DNA from: Atriophallophorus winterbourni
Taxonomy: Eukaryota > Platyhelminthes > Trematoda > Plagiorchiida > Microphallidae
NCBI GenBank assembly: GCA_013407085.1
Contig: JACCGJ010019399.1
Coordinates: 39,734-103,733, forward strand
Length of the DNA: 64,000 nucleotides
Direction: 5' to 3'
Shown here: piece after piece, positions 24,601 through 39,000 of the stretch
Layout: each line of letters starts with the position of its first letter
Numbering within the stretch: position 1 is the first letter of the stretch
The notes under the pieces: model-generated
The model's input: the letters and a program-made list of their open reading frames with translations, nothing else
Databases searched by the model: none
Told to the model about the DNA's origin: nothing
Position numbers and translations under genes: made by a program

Positions 24601-27600
24601 CGACAACGGAGGTTTCTGGCTGGAATATTATATTCAGTGAGCTCTAAAACATTGATAAAATGGTAATCGAAATTATAAAACCACTGTTAAATAGGGTTCT
24701 TCTACAAACAACCATCATGTTTGAGATTATTATTTTATATTTGCACAATCCTGATACAGATATAGTGCCGTTCAACATAAACGATGAGATGTACAAGCGA
24801 GAAGGGGGGTACAAAGCGTTGTCATCGGCATCGTTGAACGTAGGCATGATACTACCCGGTTGCCTACACCGAAGTGGGGGAGATTTCGTTTAGGGGGTCC
24901 CACCCCGAGCCTTTACCCACAAGGCAGTGGAGCGAGAGAGGTTCGCACCTATCGGTGGCCGGTGACCGACGAAGCGGTTCATACGCCCTTTTTGGGAATT
25001 TCCAGTTCGGAGCCCGATAACCCCGTTGATAGGTTGGTGACTTCAGTTTTTGCCTGTGCACCATACAATGTCCTTGGGTAGGACAAGGGGCAGTGACTTT
25101 TGGAGCGGTGAGTCACATCCGCCGCGTCGTGATGTCATCATTGGATTTTTGTGGCTTTTTATAGGGAGAACGCTTGCCATGCGGGGAAACCCACCACACC
25201 TCAGACCACCACCGCAGAACCTTCCTCGCGGCTCGGAGAACCGAGCCCACCAGCTGGCACCACGTGGAAATATTTCCTGTTTTAGACACAGAATCACAGA
25301 GTAATTCCTGGTCAAGTACTCAAGACTCAAGTTTACCGTCTCAACTTTATGATAGCATACAGCCAAAAACCGGTCATAGTGTGGTTTGTATGTGACCGTA
25401 CGTGAGCATCACTCTACATTGACCAGTTTTAAACATGCTGAGCGGCTGTCCCGTAATCACTTTGTGATTCTGTATTTAAGCGTTTAATATCATGTTGATA
25501 TTGATCATATCGTAGATGCTTGCCAAACGCTAAACTTGATACTGTCTTGTGTACTTTAACTCCGCACCGTTTGCAGGAAATCGTGCCTACACTTAAGGCA
25601 ATGCTGCCCACGTTAATTGTAGACCCGATAGGCAGACAACACTCAAGCATCCGGAATGAAGCCGAATGTCTTCAACATGAAAACTCTCCTGTATCTATCA
25701 TTGTTATATTTCATAATTAGCTTTCCGCATCGCTGTACGGAATAGGATGCATACAGCCTGACATCAAATGAATGCCGTTCTGAGATAAATTATCGAGTGA
25801 CACGAATCACTACTTCGTCTGGTTACAGCTGTGCCGTATTATCGAACACGGAATGCGCTGAGATTACAACTTATGGAGCTCGGATGTCTGTGGTGTGGCA
25901 GGATTTAGTCAACCGGTCATCCAGCTACATGATATAATGAGTGCAGTTTGTGCATGTTGATCCGTCTTTCTGTCTATCGATATGACAAAAAACAAAGACT
26001 TTATGAGTTCTGAGAATGGTGTCCCCTTGAGTGCGGTGTATATCTGTCTAGAGTCTATCCCAACCGTCATTTTGGTGAGTACTGGCTGTGAGAGATGTGA
26101 CTGAGAGTGTGTTTTATTTCAGCGTTTTTATTGATTCTCTCCGGACCATTGTCCTGTACAATGACGGGGCAAACTCGTTCTCATACATGGCAGTGTGACC
26201 TCGGTTCCGTCGCTCTACGCATTCAAAACCGATTGAATGCTCGTTTCTACCCAGTTTATGCTCACTCTTTTATGGATTCCCATCATAAAACTTGTTCATC
26301 TCAGACCATCGATTGTTGTTGTTGGCCTCCTTCGGTCGATGTCGAGCAAGGATGTACATAACAATCGCATAAATCGTCATGTTCTACAGCTTTTCGAATG
26401 ACTAAACAGTCCGATTCGGGAGGAACAATCTCTCCCGCAGCGCTCGCAGTGATAGGCCGAACTCGGTCGTTGGGCGTCACGACGACGTCGTGATATGCGT
26501 TCAGCAGCCAAGAGCTGTATCTGCTCCTCCCCAGCTTGCAGACGACGCTTTACACAATGCCTCCAATGTGAGCGGCCAAGAGCAAGTTCCTCCCGTCGAT
26601 TCGTATGATAAACCGCCTTTTTGCTGGACTGGGTGTCATGTCTTGGACTCCTGATTAGTTCCGGAACATCAAATCTATCGTGGTGTGGAAGAGGGTACAT
26701 AATTCCCTATTGCAGCTCATCCTCCCTTCGCCAAGTGTATGATGACAGCTGTTATTGTTTTGTCCGGATTATAATTGGAACTCATCTTGATTTCCTTATT
26801 CCACCAATCAGGAGTTATCTTACATTGTTCCATTTGGAATTCCATCTAAAATCTGTTCTAGAGATTCGAAATATACAGCAGAGTAATGAACACAACTCAA
26901 GACACGGGCCAAATCAGTCTTTCAATATTTTTCGCCTTAATTGCTAATCAATTATCACAAGATACAGTTTGCGTTCAAGGCTATGCATTATTTCATTACT
27001 TAATGTAAATTAGCATTGCCGAGGTTTAACGGGTGAATAAAAGCCAAACTGAAAACATGAATGCCTCTCGCGCGGTGACGCGATTGCAGCCAGTCCCTAT
27101 TCTCATCACACACTCACAGAATCTCCTCTTAGTGTTTCAACCACACATTGTTTCGGTATTATTTCTATCAATTTCAAACAGATTCATTACATCACAAAAG
27201 TAATCGTATCATTTATCCTCACTTGAAGACTTCATCTTTTGTTATTGGTGATTGTACTCTTGTGTACGATTTTTCTTCATGCTCCTTAACTCCACGCAAC
27301 ACCTCCCCCTCCATCTCCACAGTCGCATCTCCCCTGTGGCATTGAAAATATTCGACCGCATTTGGCCAATGTGGATAACGTACCGTTACAGGTCTCACTC
27401 TTCACTGACTGTTCTACACTTTGTACGTGCATCAATTAATGTGGATTTTACGTTCTTCTTCTCATCTGCTTGTTTGTGTTAAATTTGGTTCAGTTTTGAG
27501 AATGGGATTGATTTTGAGCAATTTTTCAACGGCTTGGTTTATCGTCCTGCTGTCTTTGAACTGGAAGCGATGCTGTGATACGTTCGGCGTCCATACCCAA

Positions 27601-29934
27601 CCTGAAGCTAAAAAACGTATTTGACCCGAGTGATTAACTCCTTGCCGAGAAAATGCGGTGATAGTATTTAAAAAAACTGTATAATGCAACGATCAATATT
27701 TGAGGGGTTTAATCACAATTTACACCCTATGCTCTTCACAAATCGAACATTCCCGCAGCTCTCAATTACTGTGGTTTTGAGAATCCTATGTGGTTGCCAT
27801 TTTTATCGTTCCTCGTGGTCAGACGCAGAGTTTTTTATTGAGCAGCATCACATAAATAAACACGTCTGACTTATGATGGTTATAAGCATCCTTTGATTTG
27901 CTTATGGTTGCTAACGCCGTTCGTTTAGCGTTTTAGCTAATGATCATGCTTTTGTCAGGAGCCACACAACTTCGGTGAAACCGTTTTGGAATCTACTTGA
28001 TGCCTCGTTGATTTAGGAACACCTAATATCCGTTTTCTGTTACTTGCTATTTTGGTCTGATTACATGGCACCGTGTGTAGACTTATCATTGCCCAGCTGT
28101 CGGTAATAGACTTTTCTATAACGACGTAGTTGCCCAGCAACAAATTAACCTGAACAAGATAAAACGAAACCATCCACACAGTGAACGAATATCAAGCCTT
28201 GAAGTGCTTATAAATGAGCACTGTTCTGTTACCCTCTGGTGAAAGAGCAATAGATGCCAGCAATATTAAAATTAGCCAGAGGATCAATCACTCGGTCTCC
28301 TTCATTAGCTTACAAAATCTCATAGAACCGGTTTACTTAACACGAAACGACATGGCTGTTATCTTTCCACTCATTGGATTTGCATTTGCATTTTCCCTTC
28401 GACTGATATCAACGTCCACCTTACTATCGGGTGTGTTGTTGAATTACAGTTGAGCACAAGGTATAATCTTGTAAGCCACTGTTGGATACGGTAGACACGA
28501 GAAACATGTTCTGTGCCCACACATGTAGATGGGCTTGAACAAGGATTCTCATTTGCATGCATTTCTTTCACACTCGCTCAACAACGCTGTAGTTTATATT
28601 TGAGGAAATCGTATGATGTGGATTTCGGTGAGAACGTTCTTCATGCATACACCTGTTCGATTTTTCGCACTTTTTCACGGGGACACTTTAATATCGCGAT
28701 TAGCTCAATAGCCCCAATTCTCTATTCCCTCCAGCAACCTACGAGATGTTGACCATAATGCAGGAACACGGTGAGACCGTTTGCACAGTTGGCAATGTGT
28801 TCAACATACAACACGCTCCACTGTTTGCTCGAGGTGACGTGTCAATCTTGTTCCGACCTTTTCTTCCTCGGCCTTGTTCAGTGTTTGAAGAACCGTCGTC
28901 ATCCACAGCCTCCGTGATGGTGAGTAGCTTCATTCAGCAGTCACCACTCTACTTGTCCTGTGTGTTGTTCCGCTTTTGTGCTGATTTGCTAAAGCGTCCA
29001 ACAATTGTGAGAAAATGTAATCATTGATACGATGATCCACGCTGCCCTAGACTGGTAAGCTTATTGCTGTTCGAAATGTGAGATACAAAATGGTTTTAGT
29101 AATACCAATGACTCTCCAACATTTTCACCGACGCAGGCTATCCGATGCATTCCCTTTATTGAGGGCAAAGCGTTCCATTTTCTTCTACGGCTGATGATTG
29201 TTTTGATGTACAACACATTGCAGGTTGTTTCTTGTTTTCTGAAATGGCGCGCAGAGGTGTAGAAAGCGTTCGCCGTTAACTTTCTCCTTGGAGCAGACTA
29301 TACCAACAAGTTGTGTCTTAGACGTCTTTAGATGAACACGTTGCATGTCCAAATCTTCAGCTAAATCCATTATTTCTCACAACCACACACTGAGTGCATC
29401 GCAGAAAATACTTTTACTAATATCACTTACTTTTCAGTCTCTTTGTTTATGTATTTAACTACTAATCACATCACCGTACTTATTTTTGCATGTTCGCTTA
29501 GAATTCCCTTGAGGAGGATTGGACTTCCCCTATCCGCGGCTCCAATAAATGCCAAAAAGCTGAACCAACTGCATCGGTTCATTCGCAATTGTCTCCATCC
29601 GCTTTGGACTTAGCAGTTCAAGTCGTCAACTTAGTGGTTCCTTGGATTTTCGACATGGAAAATGAAGGATTCCGAGTCTACGATTTACTGCATGAGGCAC
29701 GTTTTGTACTTTTGGGAACATGCTGTTGTCTATGTTGATTGCCGTCTCGCAATCGTTTTTCTTAACCTGCATTTCCTTCACCAATTCTACCCTGAATCTC
29801 TTTTCCTACATTTTTCGAACTTTACAAACTGTCGCTTTAATTGCATGAATACTGTTTATTGCTTCTTATATTTTATTATCCTAACAGTAAGCGTATATCG
29901 ATAAACTAATAGACGATAGGTAAACAGGCATGTT

Positions 29935-30013
<79 letters not shown>

Positions 30014-30014
30014 G

Positions 30015-30076
<62 letters not shown>

Positions 30077-33000
30077 CAGACAGATAGATAGATAGATTGG
30101 CAGCTAGTTCAAACCATTTTTCCACGGTGTTGAACAAATATGTGCTTTAAAGAGCGTTAGTATTTGCGTCCAATGATGTTTGTTTTTGCTGGGTTATGCC
30201 ACTTCTATTCATCATACTTTGACTTTGTAGACTCGAGCGGCTGTAAACAATTTATATCTCTTCTTGACCCTCGGATTGCTCGCTCCACTGGCCGCGGCTG
30301 TTTTACAATTGTTGCTCTATTTGGTCGGTCTTCCCACGCTGCCCGTCATGAACGATGCCGAGCTACTGTGGTTACCTCGGTCAACTTTCACAAACCGATT
30401 GATCGCTAACGTCGTTCGTGATCTTCAACAGGCTAGCAATCGTTTGCAAAAGGACTTTTTCAAATTCCCCGGTTACGCGTACCCCTCCTCTTCTTTCGGG
30501 TCCGGTCAATTGCTTTGGCTTACGTTCATCGTGACCCCTGCGTTGAGTCTTTCCATGCTTGGCCGACGGCTAGACCGACAGAAACCGTTGAGAGAGCCTC
30601 CCGTTAAACGAAATCGAACCCTTAGTTGCCAGGTCTGCATTTAACTATTGTTTCTCCTGTGCCAATGGTCGATACAGTAAAGCCTGACACCACGGTATAG
30701 TATACCATGCGTGGTCTCTGGGTTGTGCTTATCTAGTCTTATGCTTTCATCTATAACTCATCTTCCCGCCGCTTCCAAGTTACTAATTAACATTTGCCCA
30801 CCGCTAAACACGGTTTCTATAAACATCTCTTTTGCTGTGTGTGTGTATTTCGGTGCCACGAAATTACCGTCATTTTTGTAGCCTTTCGGCTACAACTCAT
30901 AGCTTATTTTAAATTCTTACTCTGCCAATCTCATTTCTGGTTCCTCCGCGCGGTTTCAATTACACACCATTCTTAAACAAGTTCAATTCTCAACTCATCT
31001 ATTTAGCCGATCCCTATTTTGTCTGATTGATGGAAGAATGGCAAACCCTTGTAGCTGTTGACTGTCGCGCTGTTGTCGTGTTTTCGGCAACGTTGACGTT
31101 TGACTACAAATCATTGATTTGCTTCATGCACAAATACGCCGGACGATTTCAGCGGTATCTGTTTACTATTTCTCTTGTTTCTCTGGTCGTTTCAATCATT
31201 GTGGCACAACCGGCTGCTTTATGATGAAATCATAGCCTTGACCATCTAACATGCGTCCTCTAGTTGATACGGAACTCAAAAAATCGTTTTAAATCCATGA
31301 AGCGATTCTAGCTTTTTGGCCCTAATGTCATACTACCAGTTATCACACATTTGTCGATAGTTATGTTCATAATAAGTCATTATTATATGTTTCAATACAT
31401 ATTTCTAAAATGACTATTCCATAGCCAAGGTCACTACTAGTTTCAGAATAGACCGTGACAAAAATCTGTGAGTGGGGCGAATCTACAATATAACATTTTA
31501 GCGCGAACCTTGTTCTTGAGGCAAAGACCGATTATTCGGAAAGCGATGTTTCCATCACATCATGATGGCAGTGCACGCCGAACGATTGCATCCATGATGA
31601 GGCTTCCTGGATCTTCTCTCGTCGAACTCCGTCACCGCAAAAATCGAAGAGAATAAAACAGATACAGCTGAACAATGGCCCGCAATGTTCGTTCGAACAT
31701 ATACTCTTTACGGATTTCAGTCTCCACGAAAGTTCCGTAGGACATGTGCCTATTTGACACCCATTACTTCCACCAGTTGTTTGTTTGAGCCAAGGAGTCA
31801 ACCCTATCATGAGTAAAACGCATTGCTTCGGTTTCTATGATGCGATCGTTACGTGTCAGAATTGGTGACAGACCTGGCGCTGTCGATTCCCATACTACTT
31901 CCTTTAAAGGTCCTTGCATTGGTACACACATTCATTTCACGAGTTCAGGTTGAAATTTGAATTCGCAAACTTATGAACCTGGGATAGCTTCGCTTTCGAT
32001 CGCCTAGACTGGGTCAGTTAGCAAGCACTTGGAGAGAGAAACGAAAGACGGAGGTATTTTCAACTTGAATTTTTGCGTTCATGAATGGGTCTTCTAGAAA
32101 ACATCCTCTTTTTGTTTGTAATATCGATTGATGTTGGGAAACATTATTTTCCTCAGAAACTCACGTTACTTTTGAAATTTATGTTTTGGTTTTCTTAAAA
32201 CTCCTTTTATGCCTCTGAGGCTTGATTATGAATTCTACTTGGTCCATTTTCTGCAAACAAATACAGACAATCCGCAGACTAATCTCCGTTTGGTCAGAGA
32301 CGATAAAAGCTCTTTGCCTGAAAGGTCTGTCTTTGTTTTTGCTACAGTTAGTTTTGGATTTAGTTAACCATACTGACCAATACTGTATCAATGAGTTCAG
32401 TATTTCGGGTGATTATCCTATGGGTTGAGCTGTAGTTAAATATAACACTTAAGAATCAGTTGAGTGTATGAAATGTGCGCTGATCAGGTGTCATGCATTG
32501 CGATGCCAGACAATCGACACCCGAAACTGGCTCCCGTTTCGGGTGTCGTATTCCGATTGGGTTCGAAGGTAACCGAATTCACCAAGACTTTGCTCATGAC
32601 AGATAAAGAAAGACCCTAAATATAGCCTTGCTGAATCACTGCGATCCGTCTTTTAGCCTCTGATCCTGTTAGTCGCACTTAAGAATGTCTCATAGTGCTT
32701 TAAGCATCCTATTTATCGTGTTGTACACTTGCTAAGTGCAGTCATGAAAACAAATTTTCAAGGTATATGTTGTTGAAACCTGTGCTTCTTGTGTCGTTCT
32801 GCTAAGAGTTAAACATGTTTATGTGCTTCCGATGTTTTGTTGGTGGTAACTTCTTTCGTTATTGAAGCTGTGCTTTACGTACGTGCTTTGGGGCAAATTT
32901 GTCAATAAGTGATTATTGCTTTGTGAACAATACACGTGATAACCGTTTCGCTATTTCACATCAAATCTCTCCCATCAAAGCAATCGGTTTGATATTCATT

Positions 33001-36000
33001 CACAGAAAATTGTACGAAACGCCTTGTTTGTGGCGCTCCGCTTTCTGCCCTCGATTTTGCTATGCGTCGCTTCCGTGTTGGGACACTTTTTATGGCCCCG
33101 GGGATTCGAATCGTGTCGAACCACTTCGCGGAACTTCACATTCCACGAGACGGTCTCTCTGCTGTCGGTTAATCAATCTGAGCTAAACTCAATCACGTAG
33201 GTGGCATTTCTCCATTGCCGTCTTTCGTAGCGTTTCAATAATGCGGCTAAATCCCAGGTTTCCAATTTTCCTTGGTGATTTTGTATTGTGTCGAGCGCTT
33301 ATTTTTCGGTTGAAGTTCAAACAGCAATTATTAAACCGAGACACGTTAGCGTGTTACTGTCTCAACCCTAAAGTTCCTGCGTAAACCATCATGATGCATT
33401 CTTATTGTTAATAACAATGCGTGCTCTATTTTAAGATTTCTTCAACCATTCCTCAGTTGCTTGCCCCCTAGCGCAAGCTAATGCTGAAACATACTTCCTG
33501 TTTCATCCACCACATTTTTTCGACAGGTTTTCTTGTTTCTCTGGGCTCTCATCACTCATACAGTCGACGAGGGAAATTGTTTTCGCGCAATTCATTGTCT
33601 ACTTGGGTAAGTTACATTGCGCCCTATTCCGTTTTGCCAAGCCTTGTATTTTCAAAACGTCAAACTGTTTTGTCTTCTCGTCGAAATCGGTCCGTCCATC
33701 TCCGAAATATAAACGATACTTAGCAACGTGGTCCTAATGCTTTGAGATACACCGTTGGTTGGTTGTCTTTTGTCGAAAAGCGACTTCTTCGCACTGATGT
33801 TTTTTTGTTGGCCTCCGTCGGTTGCTTTCGACCATGGATGTACATCACAAGCGCATAATGGTTTCATGCTCCGCGGCGGCTTTTCGAATGGCTAAACAGT
33901 CCGATTCGAGAGTGACAATCTCTCCTGCGATAAGCAGTACTCGGTCTATGTATGTCCAGCAGCCAAGAGCTGTATCTGCTCTTCCTCCGCTTGGACATGA
34001 CGCTTTACACAGCGCCTCCAACGTCAGCGGTCAAGTGCAGATCTTCGCAACTCGTAGGGCCAATGCCAAGAGCTTTCATGTCTCTTTTGCAAACGCAAAG
34101 GTCGACTTCGTTCTATAGACATAACCCAGCCATCGTATACGGCGCTGTCGTAGTAGGGTGACTATGTTCTGTATAACAGCTTAGAAAGCATTCGAGCATT
34201 GGATTTTAAGATGCGGTGGATGGTCCAGGTTTCATTGTTGTACAATAAAGTATTTAGTACGCAGCCGCTGTACACCATCATCTTTGTCTTTACAGTAAAA
34301 TTGCGGTTACCTTACACACGAGCGTTCAAACGCGCCGTGATGGCAGCTGCTCTGCCAATTCGCTTAACAATCTCCGTGTCTAGCGAGAGGCTATTCGCAA
34401 TGCTTGAACCACCATATGGGGAATTATGTACTAGTTCAAGCTGACGGTTTCCAATAGTGATGACGGGAGGCAATACAGTCCCTTGACCAAGGACTTTGGT
34501 CTTGCTCCTGCTGATTGTCACCCCAAAATCTTTGCATGCCGACGCATAACACCCCATTAGAGACTTGGGGTGTTCTTTGGAGTGAGCAATAACGGATGCG
34601 TCGTCGGCAAACAGCACGTCACGGATTAGCACATCCCGCACCTTGGTTTTGCTTTCAAACAATGCAGGTTGAAAAGCTCATCATCACACAACGCGCATAG
34701 GTAAAATCGCTCTGTTCTATTCCTAAAAGCGTGCCTCAGCAGTAAATCAAATCACTTGCCAAGCAGCGTGAGAGCAAGAACGCATCCCCATTTACTACTC
34801 GAAGAACTACGTATGCTTGAATGGGTAAGGGGGCATCAATAAGTGTCACGGATTTCCTGGGCCTGAATTTCTCCTGTTTTATCGAAATGTTTGACTGGCT
34901 GTTGTATGACGATGAAAATGCCTACGTTCGCACGTCGATTTTCCGTGCTAACTAACCTATCGTGTTTCTTCTACGCCAATATCCAACTTTGCGTAATTCT
35001 AGCTTTTTTCTTGCTTTCGTTCACTCTAGTTGTGATTTCATTCTCTTATGCAAATTACGGTCAATCCATTCTCAAATTCCGTCTCACCTCCAATCCATGC
35101 TGGCTTTCATGTGCCTCTATCATGTGAGTTTTTACCTCGCTCTCGGTTTATTCTGTCCTGATTTTTTTCAAATTGAGTTGAAGACCCGGTCTGCTGTTTG
35201 TCGCAAGCTGCATGGAAGCTTATTTGCATACTTTGCCATCACACACACTCGCCATGACAGATTTCTTACTCTTAGCTTTCATCAGGTAAAGCAATTGGAT
35301 TTGAGTTTAACAGCGATACACTAGATTGGTATTCGCACCTTCTGGCTTAGCTCCTGTTTATATTACACTATCTACACCCTAATGCGACAGCGCCGCCTGC
35401 AATGGCTTGGTCATGTCTACAGAACGGAAAATAGTCGTATTCCTAAATATCTATTCTATGGTGAGTTGCAATTAGGAAGTCGACCATTGGGCAGACCGCA
35501 CTTGCGGTACAAAGATGTTTGCAAAAGAGATATGAAAGCTCTTGGCATTAACCCGGCGAGTTGGGAAGAACTTTCTCTTGACCGCTCACATTGGAGGCAT
35601 TGTGTAAAGCGTCGACTGCAAGCTGGGGAGGAGCAGATACAGCTCTTGGCTGCTGAACGCAGATCACGCCGCCGGCGTGCAACTGATGCAATACAACCGA
35701 GTTCTGACTTTCGTTGCCAGCACTGCGGGAAAGATTGTTCCTCCCGAATCGGACTGCTTAGTCATTCAAAACGCTGTAGAACATGAAAATTCATGCGATT
35801 GTGATGTACATCCATGGTCGACATCGATCGAAGGAGGCCAACAACAACATCTAATCGAAAATGCGAGCGCACGTACAGCGAATACATATACCATTAAAGA
35901 CAACGAAGATTAATTCGACTCATGTTGTTTTCCCACATCTTTGCTTTGCTTTTGGCTTTCTCGTTTCATTCACATCCCGTGTAATTTAGCTTAACGAAAG

Positions 36001-39000
36001 ATAATCAAAAATGGTGACATATATGCGCAGGTGTTGACGAATACCTGTACGTTGTATGTCATTTCTTCCCCTGTGTAGTGTGAACTACTGCTTGTTTTAT
36101 TGAGCAATCAAATGGTAACATTGCTGTTTGTACTTCAAATAGCTCTTCTAATTTTTTTCGAAACCCTGGTAGTCCGACTGTACCACAGGTCAGGAGTATG
36201 TTTGTATGTATGAAATCACAAGTCTGATCCGAACAAAGTATCATACAGTCAAAGACTGCACTTGAGCATAGATATTGTCCGGTTGCCCAGGCCTACAGAT
36301 CAGGGGTAGACTGCCAAGAGCTATTTGCCACTTTTCTTATTAATCTTTCATATCGATGCTCAATTTTTCATTTCTCTCATCGCTCATTCATATCGATTCG
36401 GTTTCCTTTCTGTGATGTACAAGCTACACCTCCTTTGCGGACTGCGTCTAAGACGGCGCCCAATATTAGATATCTGCTTTCTCGTCCATTGCTAGCATTG
36501 TTGTTTTTAACTGGAACTCCTATTTCCGAAGCGTTTCCTTCAGCTGGGTTTCATATTCCTCCTTTTCGTTAATGTAGCTTCCTTTCGCAAACATCGTACA
36601 CGTTATTTAGACTGTTGAAGTTCGATGACATTTATCAGAATTCCATCGGGGTGGTTCTTTCTCCTGCTGTTCTGATCGTCGGATTAATTTGGGTCCCAGT
36701 TCTCCTTTGTATCAACGAGGCTGTTAGTTGGTACGAACGACGGTGAGGAATTCATTTGTTTCCAACTCTAACAACATTATCAAACTTGTCGCAAGTTTCC
36801 GCTGTATTGTTTTTTCTCCATTTATACTCCAGTGTTTGTTGTACGTCACTCAAGAGCTTGATTATTGTAACGAAGCATCATTCAAGTTTTTCTTATGGTC
36901 TAAAAAGCACCAAGCCTAACAATGATCCTAGGATGATAAAAATCAAAATATAAGTGTATAAATCAAGATAAGCAATTAGGTTAAACAGTATAAAAACCAG
37001 TCGGGAAACGCGTTTAATTTTCGCTTCAAAGTTACGCAAGCTAGTGGAGTGAGCAACGGTGGAATGTAGACTGTTCAAAGTAAAACAGACACGGATAAAA
37101 TAAACAGGAATGGGGTACAGCCAACATATATTCATCGGTCCGATAATTCCTTGTATCCATTCTCGTGAATATGCTCTGTAAGGGATGGTTTGGGGTATGG
37201 AATAATTTGTTTAGTAGGATAAAGTCTCTTCTGATTTGTAGATAGGGAAACTCGGAAGAGGTTCACCTGAGCTATCCTTCCTTTATGAGGCTTGTCTCGG
37301 ATGCTGAGAACTAGTTTTGTGGAGCGGTGACAGATTCGCTGCATAAGTTCTACATCTTTCTCGATCCACGGAGACCTTTACTGCACAGCGTATTTCATGA
37401 CTGGTCTCGGGTATGTATTCATGATCCTTGGGATTATCTTGCGCCAAAATTTCCGAAATACCCGTTTGAGTAGATTTAGGGCACGTTTTGCTTTTGTGAA
37501 GGCTGTGTTGTTTCGATGTGATGTTTTTAAACTGGAGCATATCCAGACATCCAAATCTTTTTCTTCACTGTGGTTTTGAAGGACATATGAACTTATGTAG
37601 TATGTGAACTCTACTCGATTCCCCACATTCACGAGTCTACATTTGTTGAAGTTAAACGGTAGTTTGTTCAACGACCAGCTGTGAAGCGTATCAAGATCTT
37701 TTTGTAATAGCAGACACTTCCGTGCTACAGATGCAACTCCATATTTTTATGTCGTCCGCAAATAACGAAATGTTACTTTGAAAACTTTCCGGTACTTCAT
37801 TGACATAAACCAGAAACAGGATCGGACCAAAGCCTGAACCCTGGGGAAATTCGCTAGTTGCTGTGATTGGTTTTGATAGTGCACCGTCAACACATACCTG
37901 GGTAATGCGATTTGTTAGTTAGTCCTTTATCAAATTCAATTACTTTCCGTTGGTACCAAGCCTTAATAGCTTCTGCAGTAGTAGTATATGGTTAACTCGA
38001 TCAAATGCTTTGGAGATATCTAGTTAGCAGATATGAATTGCCTGTCCTTACTTTACTGTTTGTGTTTAATCATGGTGTCATCTACTTAGAGCCGTTCCGG
38101 TCTTTCTATTTAACGGCTGGCAGATTCTTTTGACTGATTCCTAGATTAAATAAGCGTTTATTAGCTAACTTAAATCTCATTGCATTTTAATTGTGCTGAA
38201 TAGCGTAAGAAAAGACTATTTGCACCATCATATTGTTAGGTGTTAATCAAGTTTTTAACTCCGCAGTGATTCGCATCCTCCTATATGTAGACATCCATGA
38301 ACATCTGTGTACATGGTTTCCCTGCTAGAATTCTTATCGCATCAATTCGTGAGAGAATTTACTGATGCCATCATCCATTCTGGTTGTTAAACCTTCAAAG
38401 AAAATTCTATACACTTTGTGAACGCTATATGACCCACATTCGGACCTCTGCCAGACATATCATTAGTCTTTTAGCCAGGCTCTGTGATACGGAATATGGA
38501 TCAGCATGGAGAAAGTTATTTGGGTGATTGCCAGCGTTTATTTCAATTTGATTTCGAAAGGCACATCATTCGGACTTTTATAGTGTCCTTACTACGCGTT
38601 AATGCAACTTTATGGCTGTAAGTCACTGTGCAGTACAAACTTCTCGGGTTATCTTCGTATCTCTGAGACATTTACAAAACCTGGAAAAGTTTAAGTGACA
38701 TTCTGGAATTCTCGTATCTAAAATCCAAGAAAAATGCGCTATTGCTTACGAGTCTCGAGTTCTGGAGCAGAACTTCGTGACATCCGTTTTGCTATAATTT
38801 CTGCCGTGCGATCTTAAGTGCAACATCCTAGTGGTGGAATCAATTAAGGGATATTTTATTAGCGCATGTCACGTCAATTGCACAATTAAAAATCACAAAA
38901 TAACCGCTTGTTTCGACTTTACACTGTAGTTTGGTTATGTAAACTAAAATATATCCTCGTACGTGCAAGATAACAACCAGTTGAAGGTTTCCTTGTTAAT

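Noticed and set aside
25219..25270. LPRGSENRAHQLAPRG resembling the TMEM94 LPRG...RPHL block
   Set aside because: The surrounding frame has no further similarity, lies in the GC-rich island, and the true block is at 27323-27422 with correct phase and splice sites.
26107..26361. Plus ORF with a hydrophobic start in intron 11 as a TMEM94 exon
   Set aside because: Its sequence has no place in the family alignment, since exons 11 and 12 join directly in phase, and its end overlaps a LINE tail.
29856..30137. Minus-strand ORF of repeated Ser-Ile-Tyr-Leu
   Set aside because: Product of the GATA microsatellite.
33481..33723. ORF beginning LKHTSCFIHHIF as the coding frame of TMEM94 exon 17
   Set aside because: The overlapping frame with FFDRFSCFSGLSSLIQ aligns with the family and fits the phase of exon 18; this ORF does not.
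36738..36741. TGA directly after YERR as the TMEM94 stop codon
   Set aside because: GTGAGG is a good donor there and exon 20 continues in phase to the conserved C-terminus TKLGMYSPV.
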